Shown here: positions 8,740 through 17,705 of the stretch, one piece after another | How the letters are laid out: the number at the start of each line of letters is the position of its first letter | Numbering within the stretch: position 1 is the stretch's first letter | Assembly (NCBI GenBank): GCA_040882225.1 | Contig: JBBEBR010000017.1 | Location: 62,001 to 126,000 of the forward strand | From: Gracilimonas sp040882225 | GTDB lineage: Bacteria > Bacteroidota > Rhodothermia > Balneolales > Balneolaceae | Length of the DNA stretch: 64,000 nt | Reading direction: 5' to 3' | The notes under the pieces: model-generated | Seen by the model: the letters and a program-made list of their open reading frames with translations, nothing else | Told to the model about the DNA's origin: nothing | Database searches by the model: none | Program-made: the position numbers and the translations under genes

Positions 8740-9306
8740 TTATTTTTTTCCCGTTAGTGATTCCTTTACTTCAACCAGTTTTACCAGCTGCTTCAGAAAA
8801 TTCAGGTTTTTCTTGTTGATGTATGGCAGCAAAGCCCCGGTAAAACGTTCAAACATGATTAAAAACTCCATGTAATTCTCAATCCGTTCCTTGAATTCAA
8901 CGCTCTCCTGATCGTTCATCCCGCCGGATTCCAGGGTGCGCAAACACTTCTCCAGGTTCTTACGGATTGGAGCTATCTCGCGCTGTTGTCTTTCACGAAT
9001 AATGGTTGAAACTACCTTCCATACATCAGTTTCCGCGGTGTAATAGTCTTTGCGGTCTCCTTTGAATTGAGTTTTGTGCACCAGATTCCAGTCTACCAGA
9101 CGACGTAAATTCATGTTCGCATTTCCACGACTAATGCCCAGTTTCTCCATGATTGAATCCGTATCCAAAGGATTGGACTCGGCATATAAAAGAGCGTGAA
9201 TTTGCGACATTGTCTTATTGATTCCCCACGCGGAAGCCATATCACCCCAAAGAACCACAAATTGGTCTAAGGCTTGTTCGTATGCTTCCGGCCTGGAATT
9301 TGACAT
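8740..9306 (-). CDS. GbsR/MarR-family transcriptional regulator
   Basis: A 188-residue winged-helix regulator of the GbsR subgroup. Residues about 30-100 carry the HTH ('IMEKLGISRGNANMNLRRLV' as recognition region) followed by the wing ('HKTQFKGDRKDYYTAETDVW'). The C-terminal half is helical and probably dimerises. In Bacillus the founding member controls glycine betaine genes, but many Bacteroidota copies are uncharacterised and no betaine gene is present here. It begins five bases after the FmdB-like stop. Confidence 0.88.
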   Translation of the reverse strand: MSNSRPEAYEQALDQFVVLWGDMASAWGINKTMSQIHALLYAESNPLDTDSIMEKLGISRGNANMNLRRLVDWNLVHKTQFKGDRKDYYTAETDVWKVVSTIIRERQQREIAPIRKNLEKCLRTLESGGMNDQESVEFKERIENYMEFLIMFERFTGALLPYINKKNLNFLKQLVKLVEVKESLTGKK

Positions 9307-9311
9307 AAGGC

Positions 9312-9596
9312 TTATTCTGCGGGTTTATTTTCTTTTGAAGATGATTCCGCCTTCGGTTTCTCCGCTTTTGGCTCTTCTTTCTTAGCAGAAGGTTCTTTTT
9401 CCTCGGCCTTTTTGCCGCCATTTTTATAGTCGGTAACATACCAGCCATCGCCCTTGTAGAGCACTCCGCCGCCGCCGCTGATAATCCGCTTTACCGTTTG
9501 GCCGGTTGTTGGACAGGTTTTTAATGGAGTCTCACTCATTTTTTGTGTGACCTCAAAAATGCTGCCGTCTTCTCTTTTGTATTCGTATGTAGGCAT
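9312..9596 (-). CDS. FmdB-like regulatory protein with degraded zinc ribbon
   Basis: The first 60 residues follow the FmdB pattern: 'MPTYEYKREDGSIFEV', then a short strand and a second knuckle. A canonical FmdB ribbon has four Cys in two CxxC pairs. Here the first pair is absent and the second reads CPTTGQ, leaving a single Cys at residue 28, so zinc cannot be bound in the normal way. A Gly-rich turn follows ('SGGGGVLYKGDGWYVTDY'). The last third is a Lys/Glu/Ala/Pro-rich low-complexity tail. Function unknown. Confidence 0.85.
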   Translation of the reverse strand: MPTYEYKREDGSIFEVTQKMSETPLKTCPTTGQTVKRIISGGGGVLYKGDGWYVTDYKNGGKKAEEKEPSAKKEEPKAEKPKAESSSKENKPAE

Positions 9597-9664
9597 CGGA
9601 ATTCTGTATTAGATATTTAAATTGTTTAGGGAGTAGCTATCAAAATGTGTGCCCGAAAATGTTT

Positions 9665-10858
9665 TTAAGACAAACTTTCTAATCCTTTTTTGAACCGGTT
9701 CATTGCTTCTTTCAGGTCATCCATGCCTGCGGCATAGCTCATTCGCAACCCATTTGGTTCACCAAAAGCATCACCGGGAACCAAGGCAAGTCCGAATTCA
9801 TCTAAAAGGTACAGGCAAAGGTCGGTAGATGTGTCGATAGCAGAACCTTGTTTGGTTTTTGATCCTAAATAATGAGAGATATCGGGGAAAACATAAAAAG
9901 CCCCGCCGGGAGAAAAGCAGCTTACCCCGGAAATACTATTCAGGGAATCTACCATAAAATCACGGCGTTTTTTAAACTCATCACGCATTTTATGCACCTC
10001 GGAAAGATCTGCTTTATAGGCCGCCTCACCAGCCGCCTGAGAAATAGAAGATGGTGCCGAAGTTTCCTGACTTTGAATTTTTGAAACTGCACTAACAACA
10101 TCATTTGATGCAGCCAAATAGCCAAGCCGCCAGCCGGTCATCGCAAATCCTTTAGAAAAACCATTAATCAACAAAACGCGGTCTTTTAAATCAGGTGCGG
10201 CGTTTAGGATGCTTACGTGTTCATCTTCAAAAACTATGAATTCGTAGATCTCATCAGAGACAATATAAATATCAGGATACTTTCTCAGAACGGCAGCCAA
10301 AGCTTCCAATTCCGCTTTCGAATAACAGGCACCGGTAGGATTTGATGGCGAACATAAAATCAAAGCCTTTGTTTTTTCGGTGATGGAATCTTCAAGCTGC
10401 TGCGGTGTAAGTTTGAAATTATTTTCAAATGAAGTACGAACAGTTACTGGAATTCCATCCGCCAGTTTTACCATTTCGGGATAGGAAACCCAGTAAGGAG
10501 CTGGGATAATAACTTCATCGCCGGCATCAACAAGAGCCAAAAGGCTAAACCCAACGGATTGTTTGGCTCCGTTAGAACAGATAATCTGCGAAGGATCGTA
10601 ATTGAGGTTATTATCTCGTTTTAGTTTTGCACAAATGGCTTCACGCAGTTCGGGAGTTCCCGTATTCATGGTATATCCGTGAGCGCCGTTTTTTATAGCT
10701 TCAATGGCTGCGTCACAAATATAGCCTGGTGTTTTAAAATCCGGTTCGCCGGCACTCAGAGATACAATAGATTTGCCTTGCCGTTTAAGTTCTTTTGCGC
10801 GGCCTGTAACTTTTAAAGTTGCAGAAGGTTGTAAATTCTGAGCGCGTTTAGAGATCAT
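9665..10858 (-). CDS. Class I/II PLP-dependent aminotransferase (aspartate aminotransferase-like)
   Basis: Complete 397-residue fold-type I aminotransferase. The Schiff-base lysine is Lys236 in 'INGFSKGFAMTGWRLGY', with the phosphate-binding Arg244 nearby. The N-terminal 'LSAGEPDFKTP' and 'SPSNPTGACY' segments are typical of the AspB/AspC-Ib subgroup that transfers amino groups between aspartate or aromatic amino acids and 2-oxoglutarate. Exact substrate is not readable from sequence. It is separated by 45 bases from coaD upstream and 68 bases from the FmdB-like gene downstream. Confidence 0.94.
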   Translation of the reverse strand: MISKRAQNLQPSATLKVTGRAKELKRQGKSIVSLSAGEPDFKTPGYICDAAIEAIKNGAHGYTMNTGTPELREAICAKLKRDNNLNYDPSQIICSNGAKQSVGFSLLALVDAGDEVIIPAPYWVSYPEMVKLADGIPVTVRTSFENNFKLTPQQLEDSITEKTKALILCSPSNPTGACYSKAELEALAAVLRKYPDIYIVSDEIYEFIVFEDEHVSILNAAPDLKDRVLLINGFSKGFAMTGWRLGYLAASNDVVSAVSKIQSQETSAPSSISQAAGEAAYKADLSEVHKMRDEFKKRRDFMVDSLNSISGVSCFSPGGAFYVFPDISHYLGSKTKQGSAIDTSTDLCLYLLDEFGLALVPGDAFGEPNGLRMSYAAGMDDLKEAMNRFKKGLESLS

Positions 10859-10903
10859 TTTAATGATGAATTAAGGTTGTAAATATTTAAGTAAACGAGG
10901 TGG

Positions 10904-11404
10904 TTATTTGCGGGCTTCGGCCATTTTTTCTTTCAATGCCGTCTCTACATTCTTCGGAACAAAAGAACTGAGTTCGCCGCCCCAGAAGGCAACTTCTTTC
11001 ACGATTGATGCAGAGATAAAAGTGAATTCTTCATCCGGCATCAGGAAAACCGTATCAACATTGGGAGCAAGCCTTTTATTGGTAAGTGCCATGCGGAATT
11101 CGTATTCAAAATCGGAGATTTGCCGTACCCCACGGATCAACGTATTTGCTTTCATTTTTTGTGCGTGATTAACCAGCAACCCTGAGAATTGATTCACTTC
11201 TACTTTTTGAGCCCAGCTTTTCCCGCCAATACATTCATTAATTAAAGTAACGCGTTCATCACCGGTAAAAACTGTTTTCTTCTCATTATTGACAGCAACG
11301 GTAACAACCACACGGTCAAACAAATTAGTGGCGCGCTCAAGAATGTCAAGATGGCCATTAGTTAAGGGATCAAAAGAACCGGGATATAGCGCTGTTGTTT
11401 TCAT
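10904..11404 (-). CDS. coaD: Pantetheine-phosphate adenylyltransferase
   Basis: Catalyses ATP plus 4'-phosphopantetheine to dephospho-CoA, the fourth step of CoA synthesis. The nucleotidyltransferase motif 'YPGSFDPLTNGHLDI' begins at residue 7 with His18 of the TxGH-type signature, 'TLIRGVRQISDFEYE' is the substrate-binding loop, and 'FISASIVKEV' is the second ATP-binding motif. 166 residues is the family length. Its ATG overlaps the rsmD stop in an ATGA junction. The rsmD-coaD pair is a common bacterial arrangement. Confidence 0.97.
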   Translation of the reverse strand: MKTTALYPGSFDPLTNGHLDILERATNLFDRVVVTVAVNNEKKTVFTGDERVTLINECIGGKSWAQKVEVNQFSGLLVNHAQKMKANTLIRGVRQISDFEYEFRMALTNKRLAPNVDTVFLMPDEEFTFISASIVKEVAFWGGELSSFVPKNVETALKEKMAEARK

Positions 11405-11967
11405 GAGGATGTTTTTTGAGAATCTACAGGATGCTTCTGAAATATACTAACAATGGTTCGCCCATAAGATTTAGAAAAAAAACAATACGGATGCTCTTCA
11501 AATCGATGCTTTTTATCGTGCTCCAGGATAAACCAGCCTTCTTCAGTAAGCCAGTTTTGAGTGATTACCGTATCAATCATTTCATGCATAAAAGCATATT
11601 CGTAAGGCGGATCGCAAAAAATAAAATGATGTGGAATGGGCATTCCATCAAGAAACTGTTTCACGTCGGCATTAAACACCCGCACCTGTTTCTGAACTTC
11701 AAATTCTTCGGCAGTTTTTTCAATGAGTTTAGCGTTTTTTGGATCCTTCTCAACAGCAGTCACCCTTTTTGCTCCGCGGGAAATGGCTTCAAAACCCAGA
11801 TTGCCAGATCCGGCAAAGAGATCTAAAATCATTGCGCCATCAAGATAAACACGGGCGTCAATTACATTGAAAATACTTTCTTTGGTGCGATCTGTGGTAG
11901 GACGGACATCCAGCCCTTTTGGAATATGAATGCGCCGGCCTTTTAATTTACCTGTGATAATCCGCAT
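11401..11967 (-). CDS. rsmD: 16S rRNA (guanine966-N2)-methyltransferase
   Basis: SAM-dependent methyltransferase of the RsmD family, 188 residues. The N-terminus 'MRIITGKLKGRRIHIPKGLD' with 'RPTTDRTKESIFNV' is diagnostic. The SAM-binding motif is 'ILDLFAGSGNLGFEAISRGA' and the catalytic motif is 'FIFCDPPYEYAF' (DPPY). Its stop overlaps the coaD start. A gap of 78 bases separates it from the upstream DUF3822 gene. Confidence 0.96.
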   Translation of the reverse strand: MRIITGKLKGRRIHIPKGLDVRPTTDRTKESIFNVIDARVYLDGAMILDLFAGSGNLGFEAISRGAKRVTAVEKDPKNAKLIEKTAEEFEVQKQVRVFNADVKQFLDGMPIPHHFIFCDPPYEYAFMHEMIDTVITQNWLTEEGWFILEHDKKHRFEEHPYCFFSKSYGRTIVSIFQKHPVDSQKTSS

Positions 11968-12045
11968 GGCGGAGATTGAATTTGAGTGAAAATTTCGATA
12001 CTCAAATTTAACATTAAATCCTGAGCATTTAGAATCTCAGAGGGA

Positions 12046-12906
12046 TTAAAAATCGAGGCTTAATAAAATAGCTGGAAAGGCGGCAGCCAAATCAAAACCA
12101 TAGGTTTCTTCTTCGGCTTGTACTCCAATATTTTCGAGAGAATTCAGGTTGATAATTTCAGCGGAATCATCCCAAAAACCAATCAGCGATTGTTCAACTT
12201 CGTGGCACTTGTGGCCAAAAAGGTAAATAGTTTCATGAATTCCGCGCATCCATTTTGAGTTTGCAGAATGTTGCAACCAATGGTAAGGCAGGTCTTGGGG
12301 TTGGTCAAATGCGATATAAGTTGCAGCCCTGAACTTCCCCAACAAAAAAGAGGTAATGGAGATTACATTTTCGTGGCAGCCAATCATCAAGAAAGAACCT
12401 CCGGGCTTGGCAAAACCAGACCACTTTTGGGCCATTTCAAAATCGCTGTTAAAATCGGTTGTGGCTACCTGTGTGGTAAGTTTATCGAAACCCTGCATTA
12501 AATTTCGCCGGCGTACACATAGAAACCGGAACTCGTTATTGCTAAGTCCGTGCCAGGTAGGTTCAATAAATTCCCGGTCTATTCCTTTCATCAGAATGGC
12601 GAGATGATCTTCGCGTTCATCAGCATTATCATAAACTACTTTTGGGAAAATAGTCCAGCATTCGTGGCTGGGATGCGTTAAAGCTCGCACAGATTTAATA
12701 TTGTAGGTGGTGCGAAACTTCTCGAAAGTGGAAAGAATGTGGGGGAAGTGATCTTCGTGTTGGCCGGTAATGGCGTCAATCACGTTAAAGTTGAAATCAA
12801 AAGAGCCAATGCGAGAAAGGCGCTTATCATGTTCCGGATCGTTGATCGAGTAAAACAGACGATCAGAAAAGAAACAAACGCCTAAATTTGCAGAAGCTTC
12901 ATCCAT
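12046..12906 (-). CDS. DUF3822-family protein
   Basis: A 286-residue soluble protein that fits the DUF3822 family of Bacteroidota, commonly found beside rsmD as here. No enzymatic motif is clear. DUF3822 has been grouped with the actin-like ATPase/PilM fold; the two-lobed spacing of beta-rich segments (residues 8-110 and 150-280) is compatible, but I see no firm ATP-binding signature. Its ATG overlaps by one base the TAA of the preceding gene, which encodes a one-helix protein with a GspG-like patch, so the two are co-translated. Confidence 0.75.
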   Translation of the reverse strand: MDEASANLGVCFFSDRLFYSINDPEHDKRLSRIGSFDFNFNVIDAITGQHEDHFPHILSTFEKFRTTYNIKSVRALTHPSHECWTIFPKVVYDNADEREDHLAILMKGIDREFIEPTWHGLSNNEFRFLCVRRRNLMQGFDKLTTQVATTDFNSDFEMAQKWSGFAKPGGSFLMIGCHENVISITSFLLGKFRAATYIAFDQPQDLPYHWLQHSANSKWMRGIHETIYLFGHKCHEVEQSLIGFWDDSAEIINLNSLENIGVQAEEETYGFDLAAAFPAILLSLDF

Positions 12907-13379
12907 TAATTCCAGTTCGGAGCATTTCTCATCGTAGTTCGTTCCAGACTGCCAACGGCATCATCCGTATCCGGGTCTTCGAGTAAATAGATATTTGGAC
13001 GAAGCGTATCATTGAGGGCATACTCAAATTTATTATGTGGAGGGCGTGGAGAAAAAACGAGCGAATCAGGATTGAAAACATCGAAAGTACGACCGAACAA
13101 AGTATCTCCTTTGGCAACCATCATAGAATCAGATTTGAGGAAATTCACCAAACTATCGAGGCCACCGTTTGTTGGAGGAAATTCATCGTTTCGGGTTTCA
13201 TACTGAATAAGTGCGTCTTTAACGTCAAGCATTCGGTTTCGAACTTGCTCGGTTTCTGCGCGCCGTTCTTCAACAACTTTATAAGGGGTTACTAAAGAAT
13301 CGTAAAGCCAATAAGAAAGGCCAATTATCACTAATCCAAGTACGAGGGTTAAAATTTTGTTGCGCTGCTCAATATTCAT
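12906..13379 (-). CDS. Single-pass membrane protein with pseudopilin-like segment
   Basis: A 157-residue protein with one N-terminal transmembrane helix (residues about 9-27), a short charged helix, then 'DALIQYETRNDEFPPTNGGL' and 'DSLVNFLKSD'. This resembles the alpha-helix to loop transition of type II secretion major pseudopilins (GspG pattern 'ALxxYxxDNxxYPTTxQGLxALV'). There is no obvious prepilin peptidase cleavage site (no Gly-Phe-Thr-Leu-type junction), so it may be an assembly or structural mimic. The rest contains Asp/Pro-rich loops. It is the first gene of the minus-strand run and overlaps the DUF3822 gene by one base. Function unknown. Confidence 0.65.
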   Translation of the reverse strand: MNIEQRNKILTLVLGLVIIGLSYWLYDSLVTPYKVVEERRAETEQVRNRMLDVKDALIQYETRNDEFPPTNGGLDSLVNFLKSDSMMVAKGDTLFGRTFDVFNPDSLVFSPRPPHNKFEYALNDTLRPNIYLLEDPDTDDAVGSLERTTMRNAPNWN

Positions 13380-13548
13380 GCGAAAAGCTTTCGGTTAAAT
13401 GTTATTATCAATCCCTAAAAATTCAAAAAAGAAAATACATGCACAGGTATAGATATGCAACTTTTGGAAGCTGCTGAAAGTGAATATATATAATCTTAAT
13501 TAAGCTCGTATTTTTTCAATTAAAAACCCCCGATGAGCAGGCTTATTA

Positions 13549-14850
13549 GTGAATAAGAAAATTCTCCGGCTGGCTATACCTAACATTGTAAGCAATCTTT
13601 CCGTGCCATTGCTCGGAGCGGTAGATACAGCTGTAGTTGGCCGTTTAGAACATGTTTATTTTTTGGGAGCCATAGCGGTAGGCAGTATCATTTTTGATTT
13701 TATTTTTTGGGGATTCGGATTTCTGCGTATGGGAACCACCGGTTTAGTTGCCCAGGCTTACGGCGCGCAACAAGAAAGAGAGACAAGAATAATCCTGATG
13801 CGTGTTCTAATTGTAGCAATAATCAGCAGTTTTTTTATTCTATTGTTGCAATATCCCATCATTGAAACTTCTCTGTACTTAATAAATGCATCGCCCGAAG
13901 TGGAAGAATATACCCGCCTCTATTTTCACATCCGGATTTTTGCCGCTCCTGCAACCCTTGCTTTATTTGGGTTAAATGGCTGGTTTTTGGGGATGCAGAA
14001 CTCAACTTACCCGATGATAGTTACCATATTCTTGAACATCGCGAACATCATTCTGAACCTTGTGTTTGTTTTTAAGTTTGATATGACCGTAGATGGTGTT
14101 GCAACAGGAAGTTTGATAGCCAGTTTTTTAGGGCTGGGGCTTGCACTGCTTTTATACAAACGAAAATATGGCGGGGTGAAGCTGGGTATCAACTTTGCGC
14201 AACTGATTGAGCGGGAAGAAATACGAAAGTTCTTTTCCGTGAACCGGGATATTGTTATCCGCACGTTGTGTCTCATTTTTTCCTATGCTTTTTTTATCGC
14301 AAAATCTGCTGAAATGGGTGATGTGGTGCTGGCTGCAAATACGATTCTGCTTCAAATGTGGTACATAAGTTCGTATGGCACCGATGGGTTTGCCTACGCC
14401 GCCGAAAGTCTTGTAGGAAGATTTAAAGGCGCGGGAGATTACATCAATCTCAAGAAAACCGTAAAAGCAAATATGCTGTGGGGTTTAGGTTTTGGCTTGA
14501 TGGGGACGTTGTTATATGCAGCTTTTGACACACAGATTATCGCCCTCTTCACCGATAAAAATGAAGTGATCTTAGCGGCAATTTCGGTAGTTATTTGGTT
14601 AATTATTGCTCCGATAGTTAATAGTGTATGTTTTATTTGGGATGGTGTGTACATTGGGGCTACAGCAACCGGAGCTATGCGCAATTCTATGATAATCGCA
14701 ACCGTCTTATTTTTTATACCCGTTTATTACCTAAGTGAGCCATATATAGGAGTGCATGCATTATGGTTAGCGATGACAGTATTTATGGTTGTCCGGGGCG
14801 TGGCACTTACATTTTATGCGCCGTCCCGAATATTTAATGGAGTTCGTTAA
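13549..14850 (+). CDS. MATE-family efflux transporter
   Basis: A 433-residue, twelve-helix membrane protein of the multidrug and toxin extrusion family, DinF-like branch. The first helix 'RLAIPNIVSNLSVPLLGAVD' with 'TAVVGRLEHV' is the usual MATE opening, and the repeat at the start of the second half ('RDIVIRTLCLIFSYAFFIAK') matches it. Such pumps export cationic compounds with Na+ or H+ antiport. It starts at GTG; the nearest ATG (13532) is out of frame and closes after seven codons. The next gene starts 15 bases after its stop. Confidence 0.93.
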   Translation: MNKKILRLAIPNIVSNLSVPLLGAVDTAVVGRLEHVYFLGAIAVGSIIFDFIFWGFGFLRMGTTGLVAQAYGAQQERETRIILMRVLIVAIISSFFILLLQYPIIETSLYLINASPEVEEYTRLYFHIRIFAAPATLALFGLNGWFLGMQNSTYPMIVTIFLNIANIILNLVFVFKFDMTVDGVATGSLIASFLGLGLALLLYKRKYGGVKLGINFAQLIEREEIRKFFSVNRDIVIRTLCLIFSYAFFIAKSAEMGDVVLAANTILLQMWYISSYGTDGFAYAAESLVGRFKGAGDYINLKKTVKANMLWGLGFGLMGTLLYAAFDTQIIALFTDKNEVILAAISVVIWLIIAPIVNSVCFIWDGVYIGATATGAMRNSMIIATVLFFIPVYYLSEPYIGVHALWLAMTVFMVVRGVALTFYAPSRIFNGVR

Positions 14851-14865
14851 TATTAAATTAAAAAT

Positions 14866-15375
14866 ATGAAGCAGATTCTTTTAATGCGTCATGCGAAATC
14901 AGGTTGGGATAATCCTTTGCTGAAAGATTTTGACCGGCCGCTGAACGAGCGGGGCTTGAAAGACGCATCCTCGATAGGGAAATTCCTTCGCAAATGCGAT
15001 TATATCCCCGGTTCACTAATATCTTCTCCCGCAGAAAGAGCCAAAACAACAAGCACATTGTGCATGAAAAGTGCGTCGTTAAACGAAGAAATAATCATCT
15101 GGAATCGGGATTTTTATTATGGCGGAATACAAGATTACATAGCTGCAATTCAAAACGCAGAAGAGGAACACGAGCGGATTATGCTGGTTGGGCATAATCC
15201 TTTGATGGAAGAAACCGCTGGAACTTTAGCCGGAGCAAATTCGAAGATTGCCATAAGAATGCCAACGGCTGCAATTGTTTGCCTGGAAAGCCCCGTTAAA
15301 ACATGGAAAGCTATCCATCCCGGAGCCTGCCAAATTAAGTGGATGATAATTCCCGAAAACCTAAATGAGCTATAG
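14866..15375 (+). CDS. SixA-like histidine phosphatase
   Basis: A 169-residue member of the histidine phosphatase superfamily. The catalytic histidine is His9 in 'ILLMRHAKSGWDNP' (the RHG motif as RHA), and the second His is in 'IMLVGHNPLMEE'. The short length and 'LSSPAERAKTTS'-like segment resemble SixA, a phosphohistidine phosphatase acting on phosphorelay proteins, but substrates of Bacteroidota homologues are not settled. It is in a probable operon with the MATE gene upstream and DUF3095 gene 21 bases downstream. Confidence 0.9.
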   Translation: MKQILLMRHAKSGWDNPLLKDFDRPLNERGLKDASSIGKFLRKCDYIPGSLISSPAERAKTTSTLCMKSASLNEEIIIWNRDFYYGGIQDYIAAIQNAEEEHERIMLVGHNPLMEETAGTLAGANSKIAIRMPTAAIVCLESPVKTWKAIHPGACQIKWMIIPENLNEL

Positions 15376-15396
15376 TTCATTTCGAACCTTGTAAAT

Positions 15397-16557
15397 ATGA
15401 AGGATATTCAATTTTATCGAAATCTAAAGCCGCTATCTGATTTTAGTTTACTTGCTAACATTTCTGTTTATCAGCCATTTCCCGCTTCCTGGAGTGTGGT
15501 AGTATCCGATATAAAGAATTCTACGGGCCAAATTTCTATGGGGAAATTCAAAGAAATAAATATGGTTTCTGCTTCGGTGATAGCAGCCATTTCTAACCAC
15601 CTGAAAGATTTAGAGCTTCCTTTTTCATTTGCGGGAGATGGTGCTTTAATAGCCATTCCGGGCGATTTTGTCGAAGAAGTTCAGGAAATTATAAACACCT
15701 GTGTAGCCATTGCCAGTGAAAGTTTTGGTCTTACGCTTGCGGCAGGAATCGTTTCAATGGAAGAACTTTATAAGCAGAATATTGAATTTTCGGTGGCAAA
15801 AATTTATACCTCAGAAAACGTTACTCAAGCGGCTTTTATGGGTGATGGAGTTTTTCGGGCTGAGGAAATAGTAAAGGAACGTCCAGCTAAGACGGAAGCT
15901 CTTAAAAAAACGGAAGTAAATTTGTCGGGCCTTGAATGCCGGTGGAATTATTTTCCAGCCAGGAAAGAAGCCATCTCCATCATTGTGCAGGCAATTGGGG
16001 AAGATTCCGTAGTTAAATCCGAAATCTATAAGCATGTTTTAGCTGCAATAGAAGAGATTTACGGGGGTGAAATGGATTTGAAACCCATAAGACTTCAAGA
16101 CATGAAATTAACACTCTCTCCAAAAATGTTGATGGCTGAAATAAAGATGAGAAGTAAACCGGGCTTTTTAAATCGCTCGAAATACGCACTCTATTTATTT
16201 TATATGCAAACAGTGGGTTATGTGCTCATGAAGTTCGACATCACCACAAAATACACTCGCTGGGGCGATTATAAACCTGATTTCATCAAAAACTCCGATT
16301 ACAGAAAATTCAGTGGCGATTTAAAAATGATTGTGACGGGAAATCCTGATCAAAATGAAAAGCTAAAAGAGCTTCTTGAAAACTTATTTCGGGAAAAAAA
16401 GCTGGTGTACGGCATGCATTTATCCAATGCAACCATCACCACATGTTTTGTAACCGAATATCAGAGCAATCATATTCATTTTATTGATGGCGCCGACGGC
16501 GGGTACACGCAGGCATCGGTAGACTTCAAAAAGAGATTGTCCGAAATCATTAGGTGA
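15397..16557 (+). CDS. DUF3095 protein, nucleotide cyclase-like
   Basis: A 386-residue protein matching the DUF3095 family. The segment 'WSVVVSDIKNSTGQISMGKF' early in the protein and 'LPFSFAGDGALIAIP' after it correspond to the metal-binding Asp and the 'GDG' turn of class III adenylate cyclases, so a cyclase-type catalytic fold is likely; activity is not proven for the family. The C-terminal half (residues about 170-386) contains 'TCFVTEYQSNHIHFIDGADG', which is typical of the family and has no assigned role. Confidence 0.85.
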   Translation: MKDIQFYRNLKPLSDFSLLANISVYQPFPASWSVVVSDIKNSTGQISMGKFKEINMVSASVIAAISNHLKDLELPFSFAGDGALIAIPGDFVEEVQEIINTCVAIASESFGLTLAAGIVSMEELYKQNIEFSVAKIYTSENVTQAAFMGDGVFRAEEIVKERPAKTEALKKTEVNLSGLECRWNYFPARKEAISIIVQAIGEDSVVKSEIYKHVLAAIEEIYGGEMDLKPIRLQDMKLTLSPKMLMAEIKMRSKPGFLNRSKYALYLFYMQTVGYVLMKFDITTKYTRWGDYKPDFIKNSDYRKFSGDLKMIVTGNPDQNEKLKELLENLFREKKLVYGMHLSNATITTCFVTEYQSNHIHFIDGADGGYTQASVDFKKRLSEIIR

Positions 16558-16677
16558 GTTTTTTGTTTAGGATGAAAAAAGGGAAGAATCAGAATCACTC
16601 TAAGAGAATCCAATAAATTTTGTCGCGATTTGTTATATTGAACCAGCAAAAAAATTGAACTCACACAAACAAGGCAG

Positions 16678-17028
16678 ATGCAATATCAGAACAACTTTTT
16701 TTATCTCTGCAAAACTCCTTTAAGCGCTGAAGGCCCCGAACATGTTGAAATTATCACCCGCGCTGAAAACAGTGAAGATTTCCCCCGGGTTTTTAAAGAA
16801 TTTGAAGAACTTCGTTCGCACGCCTTCAACGAAGATAAAATCTATAGCGTTGTGCGGGCCGACGATATTTACGATTTGATTCGTACTAATACCGATAAAG
16901 ACGCCAAGGAAGAAGCATACGAAAAGGCTCAAACGGAAATTATTACCAACCTTCAGCATCGCGTGATGCAAGGTAAAGACGCCAATGCAAAAGCCATTCT
17001 CAAAGAGGTTTATGATATAGTGGATTGA
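16678..17028 (+). CDS. Hypothetical protein
   Basis: A 116-residue soluble, acidic protein with no signal peptide or membrane segment. I do not recognise it. The first half is mixed alpha/beta ('NNFFYLCKTPLSAEGPEHVE'), the second half is helical with many charged residues. It has its own terminator downstream and a 120-base upstream gap, so it is probably transcribed alone. Coding is supported by codon usage like its neighbours and by the terminator placed 27 bases after the stop. Confidence 0.7.
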   Translation: MQYQNNFFYLCKTPLSAEGPEHVEIITRAENSEDFPRVFKEFEELRSHAFNEDKIYSVVRADDIYDLIRTNTDKDAKEEAYEKAQTEIITNLQHRVMQGKDANAKAILKEVYDIVD

Positions 17029-17054
17029 TAACCTTCCTGGTAATCAACAATTTT

Positions 17055-17088
17055 AAAGCCCGTGTTCTTATGAATCCGGGCTTTTTTT
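17055..17088 (+). terminator. Rho-independent terminator
   Basis: AAAGCCCG (17055-17062) pairs with CGGGCTTT (17077-17084), followed by T7. It ends the hypothetical gene at 16678-17028. Confidence 0.88.
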
Positions 17089-17203
17089 GTGGGTTAACTT
17101 TTCACGAGAGCCGTTATCATCAGCTTCAACTGAATGGAAGTATGCCCTGCTTTGTTGAAGAGGGTACATTGAAACCCAAAAATTAGAAAGCAGGAAGAAA
17201 TAA

Positions 17204-17674
17204 ATGGAAGTGAATATTGGAATTTCAGAAGAAGACAGGAAAGTTATTGCCGAAGGATTATCAAAATTACTGGCAGACTCTTACCTCTTATATCTGAAAA
17301 CTCACAATTATCATTGGAATGTAACCGGAGAATTATTTCATCAGCTGCACGAGCAATTTGAGGAGCAGTACACTGAGTTGGCTGAAGCTATCGACGATAT
17401 TGCCGAACGAATACGAGCCATTGGTTTTCGGGCACCGGGAACTTTCAGAGAATTCAACAAAATTACTTCAATTGAGGAAGACAGTGATCATCCAAAAGCC
17501 AAAGAGATGATTCGCAGGCTGGCTGAGAGTAATGAACAAGTAATTAGAACAGCGCGTAAAGCGTTGAATCCTGCAAACAAAGCGGAAGACGAGGCAACCG
17601 TCGACTTATTAACCGAAAGGCTTACCATTCATTCCAAAACAGCGTGGATGTTGCGTAGCCACCTTGAAGAATAA
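17204..17674 (+). CDS. dps: Dps-family ferritin-like DNA protection protein
   Basis: A 156-residue Dps/miniferritin. The interface ferroxidase residues are recognisable in 'LKTHNYHWNVTGELFHQLHE' (histidines at 34, 37, 46 and 49) and in 'EAIDDIAERIRAIG' (Asp64/65, Glu68). Dps dodecamers oxidise Fe(II) with hydrogen peroxide, store iron and may coat DNA. A CsbD gene begins 31 bases after its stop, so both are probably expressed together under stress. Confidence 0.95.
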   Translation: MEVNIGISEEDRKVIAEGLSKLLADSYLLYLKTHNYHWNVTGELFHQLHEQFEEQYTELAEAIDDIAERIRAIGFRAPGTFREFNKITSIEEDSDHPKAKEMIRRLAESNEQVIRTARKALNPANKAEDEATVDLLTERLTIHSKTAWMLRSHLEE

Positions 17675-17705
17675 ATACCAAAATGAACAATCAATCAAAG
17701 AGACA

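Noticed and set aside
13532..13555. Seven-codon frame ATG 13532 running into the MATE start
   Set aside because: Too short and without features; overlap of its stop with the GTG start is likely chance.
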